Below, in pieces: positions 1 through 9,014 of a stretch of 64,000 nt of DNA. How positions within the stretch are numbered: the stretch's first letter is position 1; each line of letters starts with the position of its first letter. Where the stretch lies: assembly GCA_036563245.1 (NCBI GenBank), contig DATCMU010000044.1:1-64000 (forward strand), given 5' to 3'. Both the position numbers and the translations under genes were made by a program. The DNA is from DATCMU01 sp036563245. Its GTDB lineage: Bacteria > Pseudomonadota > Alphaproteobacteria > Rhizobiales > Devosiaceae. The notes below the pieces were generated by a model. That model did no database searches. It saw nothing but the letters and a program-made list of their open reading frames with translations, and was not told where the DNA came from.

Positions 1-165
1 TCGGAGCCAATTCGGTCCTGTTCGCCTCAAGCCGTCCGGCCGTTCCCGCCACGCCTTGCGGTCGCCATGCCATCCAACTCGATATAGGATCGGGGTGATG
101 CGCATGGGCTGGACCCGGGGACACCATGGGGCGATGCGAAATTGCCGGCGAAAGGTCATAACCCG

Positions 166-2895
166 ATGGAGCGTGAAACCGAGTTGGCATCTGGCCGGGA
201 TCTGGCGAAAACAGCAGGCGAGGGGCCGCACGCGACTGGTGTCGATGTCATCGTCGAGGCGCTTGCCACGAGCCGCCACGGCCTGAGCGGCGATGAGAGT
301 GCCGCCCGGCTGCAACGCCATGGGCCCAACCGCCTGCCGGAGGCCAAAAGCCGGGGGCCGCTATTGCGCTTCCTCGCTCAATTCAACAACGCGCTGATCT
401 ACGTGCTTCTGGGATCGGCCGTGATCACCGCGGGATTGGGTCATCTTGCGGACACCGCGATAATCCTCGCGGTTGTGGGCGCCAACGCGATCATCGGGTT
501 CATTCAGGAGGGCCGGGCGGAGCAGGCCATGAGCGCCATCCGCGAGATGCTCACGCCACATACCGCGGTGCTTCGGGACGGCCGGCGTATCAGCATTGAC
601 AATGCCGAGGTCGTTCCCGGCGATCTCGTCCTGCTGGAGGCCGGAGACAAGGTTCCGGCCGATCTGCGGCTGATCGAAACGGCGGCCCTGCGCATAGAAG
701 AGGCAATCCTGACCGGGGAATCGGTCCCGGTCGAGAAATCGACGCAACCGGTCGCGACCGACGCTCCACTCGGAGACAGGGCCTGCATGGCATTCAGTGG
801 AACGCTCGTCGCCGGCGGTGCCGGGCGCGGTATCGCGGTGGCGACAGGAGCGGACACCGAGATCGGCAAGATCAGCGGCATGCTTTCGCGGGTGGAGACG
901 CTCAGCACGCCGCTTGTGCGGCAAATGGATGTGTTCGCCCGGTGGCTGACGATCCTTATCCTGGTCGTCGCGGCAGTGCTCCTGGCCTACGGGTACTATG
1001 TGGGGCACATGCCTTTCGCCGAGCTGTTCATGGCGGTAGTCGGGCTATCAGTTGCGGCAATTCCCGAGGGCCTCCCGGCGGTGCTGACCATCACCCTTGC
1101 GGTCGGCGTTCGCGCAATGGCGCAGCGCAACGCGATCGTGCGCCGGCTGCCCGCGATCGAGACTCTGGGCTCGGTGTCGGTCATTTGCACCGACAAGACC
1201 GGAACGCTGACCCGAAATGAAATGATGGTCGCTTCGGTTGCGACGGCGGAGCATGTCTATACGATTTCAGGCAACGGCTATGCGCCCCAGGGCAGCATCC
1301 GACTGGGCGATGCAAATGTCGAACCGGCCGAATTCGGCATACTGGTGGACCTCGCCCGCGCGGCCGCCTTGTGCAACGATGCGGCGCTGCATTCGCACGC
1401 GGATGGCTGGCGGGTTGAAGGCGATCCCATGGAGGGCGCCCTGCAGGCGCTCGCCGGCAAGATCATGCCTGAGGGGAGCGCGTCGTTCGCGAATTGGGCG
1501 CGGACGGACATCATCCCCTTCGATGCCAACTCGCGATATATGGCGACGCTTCACCATGATCATGCGGGCAAGGCCGAAATCCACGTGAAAGGCGCACCGG
1601 AGCGCATCATTGCCATGTGCTCGAGCCAAAGGGCGACCGACGGAGGTGAAATTCCGGTCGATGCCGACCATTGGGCGCGTGAAATCCAGTCCATTGCATC
1701 GCAGGGCCAGCGCGTGCTTGCGTTCGCTGTCCGCGAAGTTCCCGAAAACCATGTGACCGTGAATGAACGGGATATCGACGGCCGACTGGTCCTGATCGGG
1801 TTGGCGGGCCTCATCGATCCACCGCGAGGCGAGGCGATAGATGCCGTTGCCGAGTGTCACCGCGCCGGTATCCGGGTGAAGATGATCACCGGTGACCACG
1901 CCGGCACGGCGGTGGCCATCGCCAGGCAAATCGGATTGCAGAATCCGGACGGCGTGCTCACAGGTGCGGAAATCGAACTGATGAGCGAACCCGAACTGGC
2001 CGCCGCCGTTGTGGAGACCGACGTCTTTGCAAGGACCAGTCCGGAGCAGAAGCTCCGGCTCGTGACGGCCCTGCAGGCGCGCGGGCTGACGGTCGCCATG
2101 ACGGGCGATGGGGTCAATGATGCGCCGGCCCTCAAGCGGGCGGATGCCGGGGTGGCCATGGGGCGAAAGGGAAGCGAGGCGGCGAAGGAAGCGGCCGAGA
2201 TCGTGCTCGCGGACGACAATTTCGCCTCTATCGCCGCTGCGGTGCGTGAAGGCCGAACGGTCTATGACAATATCAAGAAGGTCATCAGCTGGACGCTGCC
2301 GACAAGCGCAGGCGAAGCGATGACCATCATTGTCGCCCTGTTTCTCGGGCTGGCGCTGCCGATCACTGCCGTCCAGATTCTGTGGGTGAACCTTGTGACC
2401 GCGATTACGCTCGGGCTCGCGCTGGCATTCGAGCCGACCGAGGATGATACGATGAACCGCCCGCCGCGCGCCCGGAACCTGCCGATCCTCGGGGGCGCCC
2501 TGGCATGGCATGTTGTCCTTGTTTCAGGCCTGTTCCTGGCGGCTGTCTACGGTGTGTTCACTTATGCCACAGACAAGGGGTATCCGGTTGAACTGGCACG
2601 GACCATGGCCGTCAACATGCTGGTCGTGCTTGAGATTTTCCATCTCTTCTTCATAAGGAACATCTACGGGACATCCTTGACCTGGAACGCGGTCCGCGGA
2701 ACGCGTGTGGTCTGGGCGTGTGTCATCGCGGTCACTTCGGCGCAATTCGCGGTGACCTACCTGCCGCCATTGCAGCAGGTATTCGGCACGACAAGCGTCC
2801 CGGTTCTCGATGGCTTTTTGCTCGTCGGTATCGGCGTTGTGTTCTTTGCCATCATCGAGGCAGAAAAGCAGTTACGCCTGGCGCTTCGGCGCTAG
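166..2895 (+). CDS. P-type cation-transporting ATPase (P2 type)
   Basis: Inner-membrane ATP-driven cation pump of 909 residues. The cation-ATPase N-terminal domain is followed by the actuator domain with the LTGES loop, the P-domain phosphorylation motif CTDKTGTLT (about residue 340) and the hinge motif TGDGVNDAP. About ten membrane segments are visible, including IPEGLPAVLTI in M4 and NLVTA in M6. These fit the Ca2+/Na+-type P2 group rather than heavy-metal P1B pumps, since there is no N-terminal CxxC domain and no CPC in M4. The ion cannot be fixed from sequence. ATG at 166 is chosen because AAAGG lies about 10 bases upstream; a TTG at 142 in the same frame is a weaker alternative. It converges with the PPK2 gene downstream. 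The 165 bases before it show no gene. Confidence 0.9.
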   Translation: MERETELASGRDLAKTAGEGPHATGVDVIVEALATSRHGLSGDESAARLQRHGPNRLPEAKSRGPLLRFLAQFNNALIYVLLGSAVITAGLGHLADTAIILAVVGANAIIGFIQEGRAEQAMSAIREMLTPHTAVLRDGRRISIDNAEVVPGDLVLLEAGDKVPADLRLIETAALRIEEAILTGESVPVEKSTQPVATDAPLGDRACMAFSGTLVAGGAGRGIAVATGADTEIGKISGMLSRVETLSTPLVRQMDVFARWLTILILVVAAVLLAYGYYVGHMPFAELFMAVVGLSVAAIPEGLPAVLTITLAVGVRAMAQRNAIVRRLPAIETLGSVSVICTDKTGTLTRNEMMVASVATAEHVYTISGNGYAPQGSIRLGDANVEPAEFGILVDLARAAALCNDAALHSHADGWRVEGDPMEGALQALAGKIMPEGSASFANWARTDIIPFDANSRYMATLHHDHAGKAEIHVKGAPERIIAMCSSQRATDGGEIPVDADHWAREIQSIASQGQRVLAFAVREVPENHVTVNERDIDGRLVLIGLAGLIDPPRGEAIDAVAECHRAGIRVKMITGDHAGTAVAIARQIGLQNPDGVLTGAEIELMSEPELAAAVVETDVFARTSPEQKLRLVTALQARGLTVAMTGDGVNDAPALKRADAGVAMGRKGSEAAKEAAEIVLADDNFASIAAAVREGRTVYDNIKKVISWTLPTSAGEAMTIIVALFLGLALPITAVQILWVNLVTAITLGLALAFEPTEDDTMNRPPRARNLPILGGALAWHVVLVSGLFLAAVYGVFTYATDKGYPVELARTMAVNMLVVLEIFHLFFIRNIYGTSLTWNAVRGTRVVWACVIAVTSAQFAVTYLPPLQQVFGTTSVPVLDGFLLVGIGVVFFAIIEAEKQLRLALRR

Positions 2896-2941
2896 ACCCG
2901 CCGATATCGAGAGTTGGCCGGCGACGAGGCTGCGGCAAGCC

Positions 2942-3793
2942 TCAATCCCTGTTGTTGAAGCGAGCGCGCGCAACCGCGCTGTGATAGCGGCGGCGGATGT
3001 CGTCCAGGTCGACGCGGGCCGGCGGCACCTTGAGATCCATGTCCTCGAGCGTGTCGGCGACGATTTCGGAAATGGCGAGATTGCGGAACCACTTGTGGTT
3101 GGACGGGATCACAAACCAGGGTGCATGATCGGTCGAGGTCCGCTCGATCGCATCGCGATAGGCTTCCACATATTCAGGCCAACGCAGGCGCTCGGTGTAG
3201 TCGCTCTCGGAAATCTTCCACTGTCGCGCGGGGTTTTCCAGCCGCTCCCTGAAGCGCTCCAGTTGCTCTTCGGGGCTGATATGCAGGTAGAACTTGAGGA
3301 TTCGCGTCCCGTTTTCAGCCAGCAGTTCCTCGAACTCGTTGATCTGGTCGTATCGCTGCGACCAGATCTCTTGGGGAACGAGCCCGTGAACGCGCACCAC
3401 AAGCACATCCTCGTAGTGCGAGCGGTTGAAGACCACGATCTCGCCCTTTGCCGGACTGCGGGCATGCACCCGCCATAGGTAGTCGTGGGCCAGTTCGTGC
3501 GGGGTCGGCTGCTTGAACGAGGCAACCGTGATGCCCTGGGGGTCGATGCCGGAGAACAGATGCCGGATGGTGCCGTCCTTGCCGCCGGCGTCGAGGGCCT
3601 GCAACACAATGAGCAGGGATTTGTCGCCATTGGCATAGAGCAGATATTGCAGCTCATCCATGCGCTCGAGCTGCCTGGCGAGTTCGTCACCGGCCTTCTG
3701 CTTGTTCTCGTGCTTGCCGGTATAGTCGGGATCGATGCCCTCGAAATCGGGCCCTGAGCCCGGGCGAACGATGAATTCCTTGCGATAGCTCAT
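2942..3793 (-). CDS. PPK2-family polyphosphate kinase
   Basis: Transfers phosphate between polyphosphate and nucleotides in the cytoplasm. The 283-residue single-domain protein carries the PPK2 Walker A-like motif DAGGKDGT (about residue 67), the lid and Walker B region around NRSHYEDVLVVRVH, and the later WKISESDY segment typical of the family. ATG at 3793 is preferred because TTGAGGGC sits about 8 bases upstream; an ATG two codons earlier (3799) is too close to that site. The subclass and nucleotide preference (ADP, GDP or AMP) cannot be told by eye. The gene stands alone, convergent with the ATPase gene. Confidence 0.9.
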   Translation of the reverse strand: MSYRKEFIVRPGSGPDFEGIDPDYTGKHENKQKAGDELARQLERMDELQYLLYANGDKSLLIVLQALDAGGKDGTIRHLFSGIDPQGITVASFKQPTPHELAHDYLWRVHARSPAKGEIVVFNRSHYEDVLVVRVHGLVPQEIWSQRYDQINEFEELLAENGTRILKFYLHISPEEQLERFRERLENPARQWKISESDYTERLRWPEYVEAYRDAIERTSTDHAPWFVIPSNHKWFRNLAISEIVADTLEDMDLKVPPARVDLDDIRRRYHSAVARARFNNRD

Positions 3794-3892
3794 GGGCATG
3801 CCCTCAATGTTCTTCCGGCGGTAATGGGGTGATCCGGGAAGGCCAGACTGACCGACATCGGCCGGCGATGCAATCTCGTCCCAGAGGACAAG

Positions 3893-4864
3893 TCAGGCGG
3901 CGACGACACGATTCCGGCCGTCGCGCTTTGCCTTGTAGAGCAGGCGGTCGGCCCGGGAAAGCAAGCCGTCAATGCCCATATCGCCTTGGGAAAATTCGGC
4001 AACGCCCATGGAGATGGTGAACGAGAACGGCCTTTGTGCGGTGTCGATGCGCAAGGAGGCGACGGCCCGCCGAAGGTCTTCGGCGATAGTGCGCGCACGG
4101 TCGAGAGGGTGTCCGGGCAGGATGACGAGGAACTCCTCGCCGCCCAGACGAGAGAACACCGCTTCTCCGCCAGGAAAATGGTTCGCGAGCGCGGCGTCGC
4201 AGGTCCGGCTCAGGGCGACCAGGGCAAGGTCGCCGGCGGCATGGCCGAAGGTGTCGTTGACGTGCTTGAAGTGATCGATATCCATCAGGATGACGCTGAA
4301 CGCGAAGCCTGGCGTGCCGGCGCCCATGAGATGGAATTCGGCTTCGTTGAGCACGTGGCGGCGATTGAACGCCCCGGTCAGTTCGTCGGTGACCGAGAGC
4401 TGGCGAAGGCGCTCTTCCTTGCGCTTGAGGTCCGAAACGTCCTGCAGGAGTACCTGCACGACGGGGGTTCCCTGCCAGGGTAGTCGCGAAGAAATCAGCT
4501 TGATGTCTATCCGTTGGCCCCGGGCGCCGGACAATACCGATTCACGGCTTTGCATTGTGTCGGCCGACCGAAAGGAAGCGCGCAGTTGCGCGGATACCGC
4601 TTCGGTCTCGCCCGGATCGATGAAGTCGAGCAGGTGCTGGCCCACGATCTGGTCGTTGGGCGTCTGCAGCATGCTGCATGCCTGCTGATTGGCAAACAGG
4701 ATGCCTTGCTCGGTGTGAATCAGCAGGCCCATGGGCATGATGTCGAGCATCATCCCCATGCGTTCCTGCGTATCGATCAGGACCTGGCGCGTTGCCTGGG
4801 CAGCGTCGATCGCGGAAGCGTCGTCCTCGATGAAAAGATCCTGGAATGCCGCTTCACCCATCAT
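3893..4864 (-). CDS. PAS-GGDEF diguanylate cyclase
   Basis: Predicted cytoplasmic cyclic-di-GMP synthase of 323 residues. An N-terminal PAS-like sensor (GLLIHTEQGILFANQQA region, about residues 40-130) is joined by a short linker to a GGDEF domain with an intact active-site loop LGGEEF and the upstream LMDIDHFKHVND motif. No RxxD inhibitory site is evident just before the GGEEF loop. No membrane segment is seen. The frame is open to 5014, but ATG 4864 (or the adjacent ATG 4861) is chosen because GGCAGGGGGGCC lies directly upstream and the extra N-terminus is Arg-rich and unlike the family. It lies 124 bp downstream of another c-di-GMP gene on the same strand. Confidence 0.88.
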   Translation of the reverse strand: MMGEAAFQDLFIEDDASAIDAAQATRQVLIDTQERMGMMLDIMPMGLLIHTEQGILFANQQACSMLQTPNDQIVGQHLLDFIDPGETEAVSAQLRASFRSADTMQSRESVLSGARGQRIDIKLISSRLPWQGTPVVQVLLQDVSDLKRKEERLRQLSVTDELTGAFNRRHVLNEAEFHLMGAGTPGFAFSVILMDIDHFKHVNDTFGHAAGDLALVALSRTCDAALANHFPGGEAVFSRLGGEEFLVILPGHPLDRARTIAEDLRRAVASLRIDTAQRPFSFTISMGVAEFSQGDMGIDGLLSRADRLLYKAKRDGRNRVVAA

Positions 4865-4988
4865 GGCCCCCCTGCCGTTGGGTGCCGTGTATGACACTGG
4901 AAATCTGAAAAAATCCTTCGTGCGCCGCGTCCACCGCTTTGTGCGCCGCGCCCTGACCCGGTTACGGCTTCGGGCGATGCAGACGCCA

Positions 4989-7661
4989 TCATGTGCCGAC
5001 TTTCCAGGATGCACTGCGGGCGAATTCCACGAGATCGCTGCCGGTCATCGGCGGGGCAAAGGCGAAGCCCTGAAGGGCGCTGCATCCCAGGTCCTTGAGA
5101 ATATGGGCGTGTTCGAAGGTTTCAACGCCTTCGGCCACTGCGGAAATGCCGAGGGACCGGCCGATTTCCACGATCGATTCCACGAGGCGCCGCTGCGCGA
5201 CCGATGCGACGATCGGGGCGACGAGTTGCCGATCGATCTTGAGCCTTTGCGGCTTGAGGCGGAGAAGGCTCAGGATCGAGGCGTAGCCGGTTCCGAAGTC
5301 GTCGATCTCGATGGCAATTCCGAGATCCGAAATGCGATCGATGTTGAAGGAGACGATATCCGCGCTTTCGTCGAGAAAGATGGATTCCACCAGTTCGAAC
5401 GCGATTCGTCCGGGTGCGATATCGAGGTTGGAGAGCGAGCGGATCAGGTCGTCATCGTGCAGGCGGCGCGATGAGACGTTCACCGATGCCTTGGGAATGA
5501 TCAGACCCGCGGCTTCCCATTCGCGGAGCTGGACGAGGGTTTTTTCCAGGATCAGCCGATCGATGGTCGCCACCACGTTGAGATCCTCGGCGATGGCGAG
5601 GAAGCGATCCGGCTTGATCAGCCCCTCGGTGGGGTGGCGCCAGCGGGCCAGGGCCTCGACACCCACGATTTCCCACGTCCGTGCGTCGAATTGCGGCTGG
5701 AAATGCGCCTCGAATTCGTCCTTCTCGATGCCGGACAGGATATCGTCTGCCGTGCGCTTGGTGCGGATGATCTCCGCCTGCAGGGTTTCGGTGAAGAACT
5801 CGTGGCGGTTTCGTCCGCGGCTCTTGGCGCGATACAGGGCGATATCGGCATTGACCAGCAGGCGCCTGGCGTCGGTGAGTTCTCCCTCGTTTCGCGCTAT
5901 GCCGACACTGACCCCAAACCGGCATTCATGCCCTTCATAGGCGACGGGCTGGCGCATCCGCGCGATGATCCGGTTGGCAAGCGCGGCGAGATCCTCGTTG
6001 CTGCCGGGACCGGTACAGACAACGACAAACTCGTCGCCGCCGATCCGCGCAACGAAATCGCCGGCCCTGGTCGTGGACTTGAGCACGTCCGCCGCGTGGA
6101 CGAGCATGGCATCGCCCGCGACATGTCCCAACGTATCGTTGATCTGCTTGAACCGGTCCAGGTCGATATGCAACAGCGCGGTGGGCATCCGATCCGGATC
6201 CCCGTTCGTGCCATGGTCGAGCACCTCGTCCAGGAAGCGGCGATTGGGCAGCCCTGTCAGCGCATCGTGCAGCGAGGCGAACTCGATGCGCTCCTTGGCT
6301 GCCTCGAGCTCGGCATTTCGCGCTTCCGCGATGTATTTGGCCCTGCGAAGATCGTCATTCAGCGCCACGTCGGAAGACACGTCCCAGTTGACACCGATCA
6401 TCTTGTGGTGGCCCGGCCCGACCTCGAAAACCGAGCCGTTGGCACGCACGGTCCGGACCTCACCGTCCGCCAGCACGACCCGGAACTCGGAGCGGTAGCT
6501 GCCCCGCGTCTCAAGCGCGTGGTAGAACTCCTTCTCGGCGCGGCTCCTGTCCTCGGGATGCAGGGCGCCGCGCCAGTCCGAATAGGTACGCTCGCGCTCG
6601 ACCGAAGGCAGGCCGTACAGTTCGTTCATTCTGGCATCCCAGACCAGTCGACCGGTGTCCACGTCCATTTCCCAGACGCCGACGTGGGAAGCGTCGAGCG
6701 CCAGCTCCAGGCGCCGTGACAGCCGTTCAAGGTCTTCTTCGCGCGTACGCAGCTCGCGGATATGGGTCTGGCGTTCCTCAAGGAGCCGCCCGTTCACGAG
6801 TATCGGCACCACGACCAGCAGACCGCCCAGCACGAGACCGAGCCTGAGCAACCAGGTGTTGGATGGCTCGCCGGCCCAGCCGCCCTTCGGAATCGCCGAG
6901 AGCTGCCAGTGGCCATTGGGAAGTGCGATTGCGGCGGTGACAGGATTGCGCCCGGCAAGGCCGCGCGGGCCGTAGAACTGGTCGCCGCCATCGCCGAGAC
7001 CATCAGTCCCGGTGATCGATATCTCTATCGGCAGGTCATCGGCAGTCAGCCCGCTCTCCGCATACAGCTGCTGTACGTCGATTACGGCTGAGAGAAGACC
7101 CCAGAAACGCGACGTCCCGGTGCCCGGGGGAACGAAGACAGGGAAGCGGGCGACGAGGGCGACGCCGCCTTGCACGAGGTCAAGGGGCCCCGCAAGCACG
7201 ACCTTTCCGCTGTCCCGCGCCCTGAGGGCTGCGGCGCGCTGGTCGGCATTGCTCCGGTAATCGAGACCGATTACCGCTCGGTTCTCTTCATAGGGATAGA
7301 CCATCGAGACGACGAGGTCCGGCGCGGCGGCGAGTTCAAGGAGTTCGGGAGAACTGGCGGTCAGGCTGGCCGAGATGGCGGCGAAACGCTCCGGCGAGAT
7401 GTGCGGCTCGGCCTCGATGGCACTGACAAGTCCGCGAACAAGCTGGATGTTGCCGTTGACGCGCGCCGAGAGGCGCGCGCGCACCAGGTTCAGCTGCTCG
7501 GTGACAAAGGCCCTCTGCTGCTGGTCGTAGAGCTCGCGATTGAGATTGTCGGCAACAATCCCCGTTGCCACGACCACCGCGAATGCAATTGCCGCGGGCA
7601 GGTTCGAGGCACGAAGAACCGCCTTCGCGATGCGCTCGCGGTTTAGCCCGAAACCGCCCAT
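4989..7661 (-). CDS. Membrane sensor with PAS, GGDEF and EAL domains
   Basis: Bifunctional or switchable c-di-GMP synthase/phosphodiesterase, 890 residues. A first membrane segment (about residues 22-40) and a second one (about 275-295) flank a periplasmic CHASE-type sensor domain. Then come a PAS domain (about 325-440), a GGDEF domain with intact IGGDEFVVV and LHIDLDRFKQIND, and an EAL domain with the signature VEALARWRHP and the metal-site segment DDFGTGYASI. Both catalytic domains look complete. A purine-rich stretch GAGGAG is about 13 bases before ATG 7661, rather far for a ribosome site. It probably forms a two-gene signalling unit with the PAS-GGDEF gene downstream. Confidence 0.9.
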   Translation of the reverse strand: MGGFGLNRERIAKAVLRASNLPAAIAFAVVVATGIVADNLNRELYDQQQRAFVTEQLNLVRARLSARVNGNIQLVRGLVSAIEAEPHISPERFAAISASLTASSPELLELAAAPDLVVSMVYPYEENRAVIGLDYRSNADQRAAALRARDSGKVVLAGPLDLVQGGVALVARFPVFVPPGTGTSRFWGLLSAVIDVQQLYAESGLTADDLPIEISITGTDGLGDGGDQFYGPRGLAGRNPVTAAIALPNGHWQLSAIPKGGWAGEPSNTWLLRLGLVLGGLLVVVPILVNGRLLEERQTHIRELRTREEDLERLSRRLELALDASHVGVWEMDVDTGRLVWDARMNELYGLPSVERERTYSDWRGALHPEDRSRAEKEFYHALETRGSYRSEFRVVLADGEVRTVRANGSVFEVGPGHHKMIGVNWDVSSDVALNDDLRRAKYIAEARNAELEAAKERIEFASLHDALTGLPNRRFLDEVLDHGTNGDPDRMPTALLHIDLDRFKQINDTLGHVAGDAMLVHAADVLKSTTRAGDFVARIGGDEFVVVCTGPGSNEDLAALANRIIARMRQPVAYEGHECRFGVSVGIARNEGELTDARRLLVNADIALYRAKSRGRNRHEFFTETLQAEIIRTKRTADDILSGIEKDEFEAHFQPQFDARTWEIVGVEALARWRHPTEGLIKPDRFLAIAEDLNVVATIDRLILEKTLVQLREWEAAGLIIPKASVNVSSRRLHDDDLIRSLSNLDIAPGRIAFELVESIFLDESADIVSFNIDRISDLGIAIEIDDFGTGYASILSLLRLKPQRLKIDRQLVAPIVASVAQRRLVESIVEIGRSLGISAVAEGVETFEHAHILKDLGCSALQGFAFAPPMTGSDLVEFARSASWKVGT

Positions 7662-7762
7662 GAAATCTGCTCGCTCCTCGTCGCTGGCACGCGGATCGGA
7701 GACGAGCTTAGGCCGGCAGGATTAAAAAAAGTCTTGTGCCGTTCTGTGCTCCGGAGTTCGGC

Positions 7763-8413
7763 TCACAGCAACCGGGACTGCTCGAACAGATATTCCATGA
7801 GGTTGCGCGCGCATTCAGCGGCCTTTTCCCCATCACCAGAGATGATGGAGTCGCAAAGCTCGAGATGTCGCTCGGCGGCGGCGATCAACTTTTCGGCGCC
7901 GTGATACTGGTACCAGAAACGGCGCGAATGGATCTGTAGCGGTGCGAGGATGCGGGGCAGGAATGTGTTGGCGGCGGCGGCACTGATCGCCTCGTCGATG
8001 GCCTTGTCTTCACGAAGAAAGCCGAGCACGTCATTGCGTCTGGCGCTTTCGAGCATGCGCTGGGCACTGGCCGCGATCGCCTCCCGGTCCCTTGGGCTGG
8101 CGTAGCGCGCCGCCGAGCGCGCCAGAAGCGGTTCGAGGGTCAGGCGCGGCTCGATGGCGCGCTGGTAGTCCTCGGGACGGATGTCGGCGATCTTCACGCC
8201 CAGCCTGGGGTGAACCTCCATGAGCCCTTCCAGGGTCAGGCGCTGGATGGCCTCTCGAACGGGCGTGCGACCGAACCCCACCGCTTCGATGATTGCCTTT
8301 TCGGTCAACATGGCGCCAGGGCGGAACTCCAGCGTCACGATCTTGCCCTCGATGGCAAGATAGGCGTTGTGTACCTGCGAGGCCTGCGTCTGCAATTCTG
8401 GCTTGTGCGACAT
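7763..8413 (-). CDS. GntR-family (FCD) regulator of the hydroxyproline island
   Basis: DNA-binding regulator of 216 residues. The N-terminal winged helix (VGFGRTPVREAIQRLTLEGL, about residues 45-64) is the classic GntR recognition segment. The all-helical C-terminal FCD domain has the metal/ligand-site His pattern and ends LMEYLFEQSRLL. It is divergent from the substrate-binding protein gene at 9015, so it is the obvious candidate regulator of the importer and hydroxyproline genes. The ligand is unknown; a hydroxyproline or pathway intermediate is inferred from context only. The 600-bp intergenic region contains repeated GATAT(AT)C palindromes that could be its operators. Confidence 0.88.
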   Translation of the reverse strand: MSHKPELQTQASQVHNAYLAIEGKIVTLEFRPGAMLTEKAIIEAVGFGRTPVREAIQRLTLEGLMEVHPRLGVKIADIRPEDYQRAIEPRLTLEPLLARSAARYASPRDREAIAASAQRMLESARRNDVLGFLREDKAIDEAISAAAANTFLPRILAPLQIHSRRFWYQYHGAEKLIAAAERHLELCDSIISGDGEKAAECARNLMEYLFEQSRLL

Positions 8414-8482
8414 TCATCCATACCGGCTGGAACGCTGTGCCGGACTTTCCATGCTGCCGCAACTTGCGGCTCGTGTTGTCTG

Positions 8483-8507
8483 GTTTGCAATAGCCCACAC
8501 TGCAAAC
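8483..8507. repeat. Inverted repeat GTTTGCA-N11-TGCAAAC
   Basis: Two perfect 7-base arms (8483-8489 and 8501-8507) separated by 11 bases. They lie just upstream of the first GATATC element. The arms are spaced about two helical turns apart centre to centre (18 bp), as for a dimeric regulator, but no known consensus was matched. Confidence 0.4.
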
Positions 8508-8514
8508 GTTGTAG

Positions 8515-8556
8515 GATATCCAAGATATATCTTGCGGCCGGGATCGACAAGATATC
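8515..8556. promoter_or_regulatory. Cluster of GATAT(AT)C palindromes, candidate GntR operators
   Basis: GATATC at 8515-8520, the 14-base perfect palindrome CAAGATATATCTTG at 8521-8534, and GATATC at 8551-8556 inside CGACA-N9-TGTCG. Such AT-rich palindromes are rare in this sequence. Location between the GntR gene and its presumed target operon makes an operator role likely; this is inference. Confidence 0.5.
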
Positions 8557-8688
8557 AATGTCGAGGAATCGCTCTCTGACAGCACATTGAAAAAGCTTGT
8601 CAAATCTCACCAGATGCCGATCTGGACAATCTGCCTGTGCGTCGATCTTTCGTGCCATTAGTAGAGGATGGGCGGAAAAATCGCGCTT

Positions 8689-8696
8689 GATATATC
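8689..8696. promoter_or_regulatory. Fourth GATATATC element
   Basis: GATATATC within CTTGATATATCTAAG, sharing its core with the 14-base palindrome about 165 bases away. The spacing would suit a remote second operator. Function is inferred only from repetition of the motif. Confidence 0.4.
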
Positions 8697-9014
8697 TAAG
8701 ATGCACCAGTAATGTGCACGAAGTCGCGACGGACGACAAGGCCTCGGAAAAGAGGCGGCTCCGGCGCGCCAGACTGGCGTCTGGCCGGACAAGGTCGCTC
8801 TTGGGAGCAGTGTCTGGACGGGCGGGAGGCCGGCTTTCGAAGATTTGAAGAACGCGGTGCGTTTTTTGGCTTCAATGTCGGAACAAGGTTGGTGCCATGC
8901 CCTGTGTAGCAGGGCGCTGCAACGGTATGCCGGTGCGGCAGGCAGGGTCGATCCTCATCGTCTTGAGGCAATGCGGATCGCGGTGAAACAAACATCCAAA
9001 GGAGGACTACCCCT

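Larger units (their letters stand above)
8414..9014. promoter_or_regulatory. 600-bp intergenic control region, GntR gene / importer operon
   Basis: The only non-coding stretch over 300 bases in the window. No credible gene was seen in it. It is locally AT-rich around 8500-8560 and 8680-8700 against the GC-rich background, and it carries the palindromes listed separately (8483-8507, 8515-8556, 8689-8696). A strong ribosome site AAAGGAGG ends about 10 bases before the ATG at 9015. The promoter of the importer operon and that of the GntR gene should both lie here. Confidence 0.6.

Noticed and set aside
7700..7762. Rho-independent terminator after the GntR gene on the minus strand
   Set aside because: A seven-base T run exists on that strand (7734-7740), but no stable GC stem directly precedes it.
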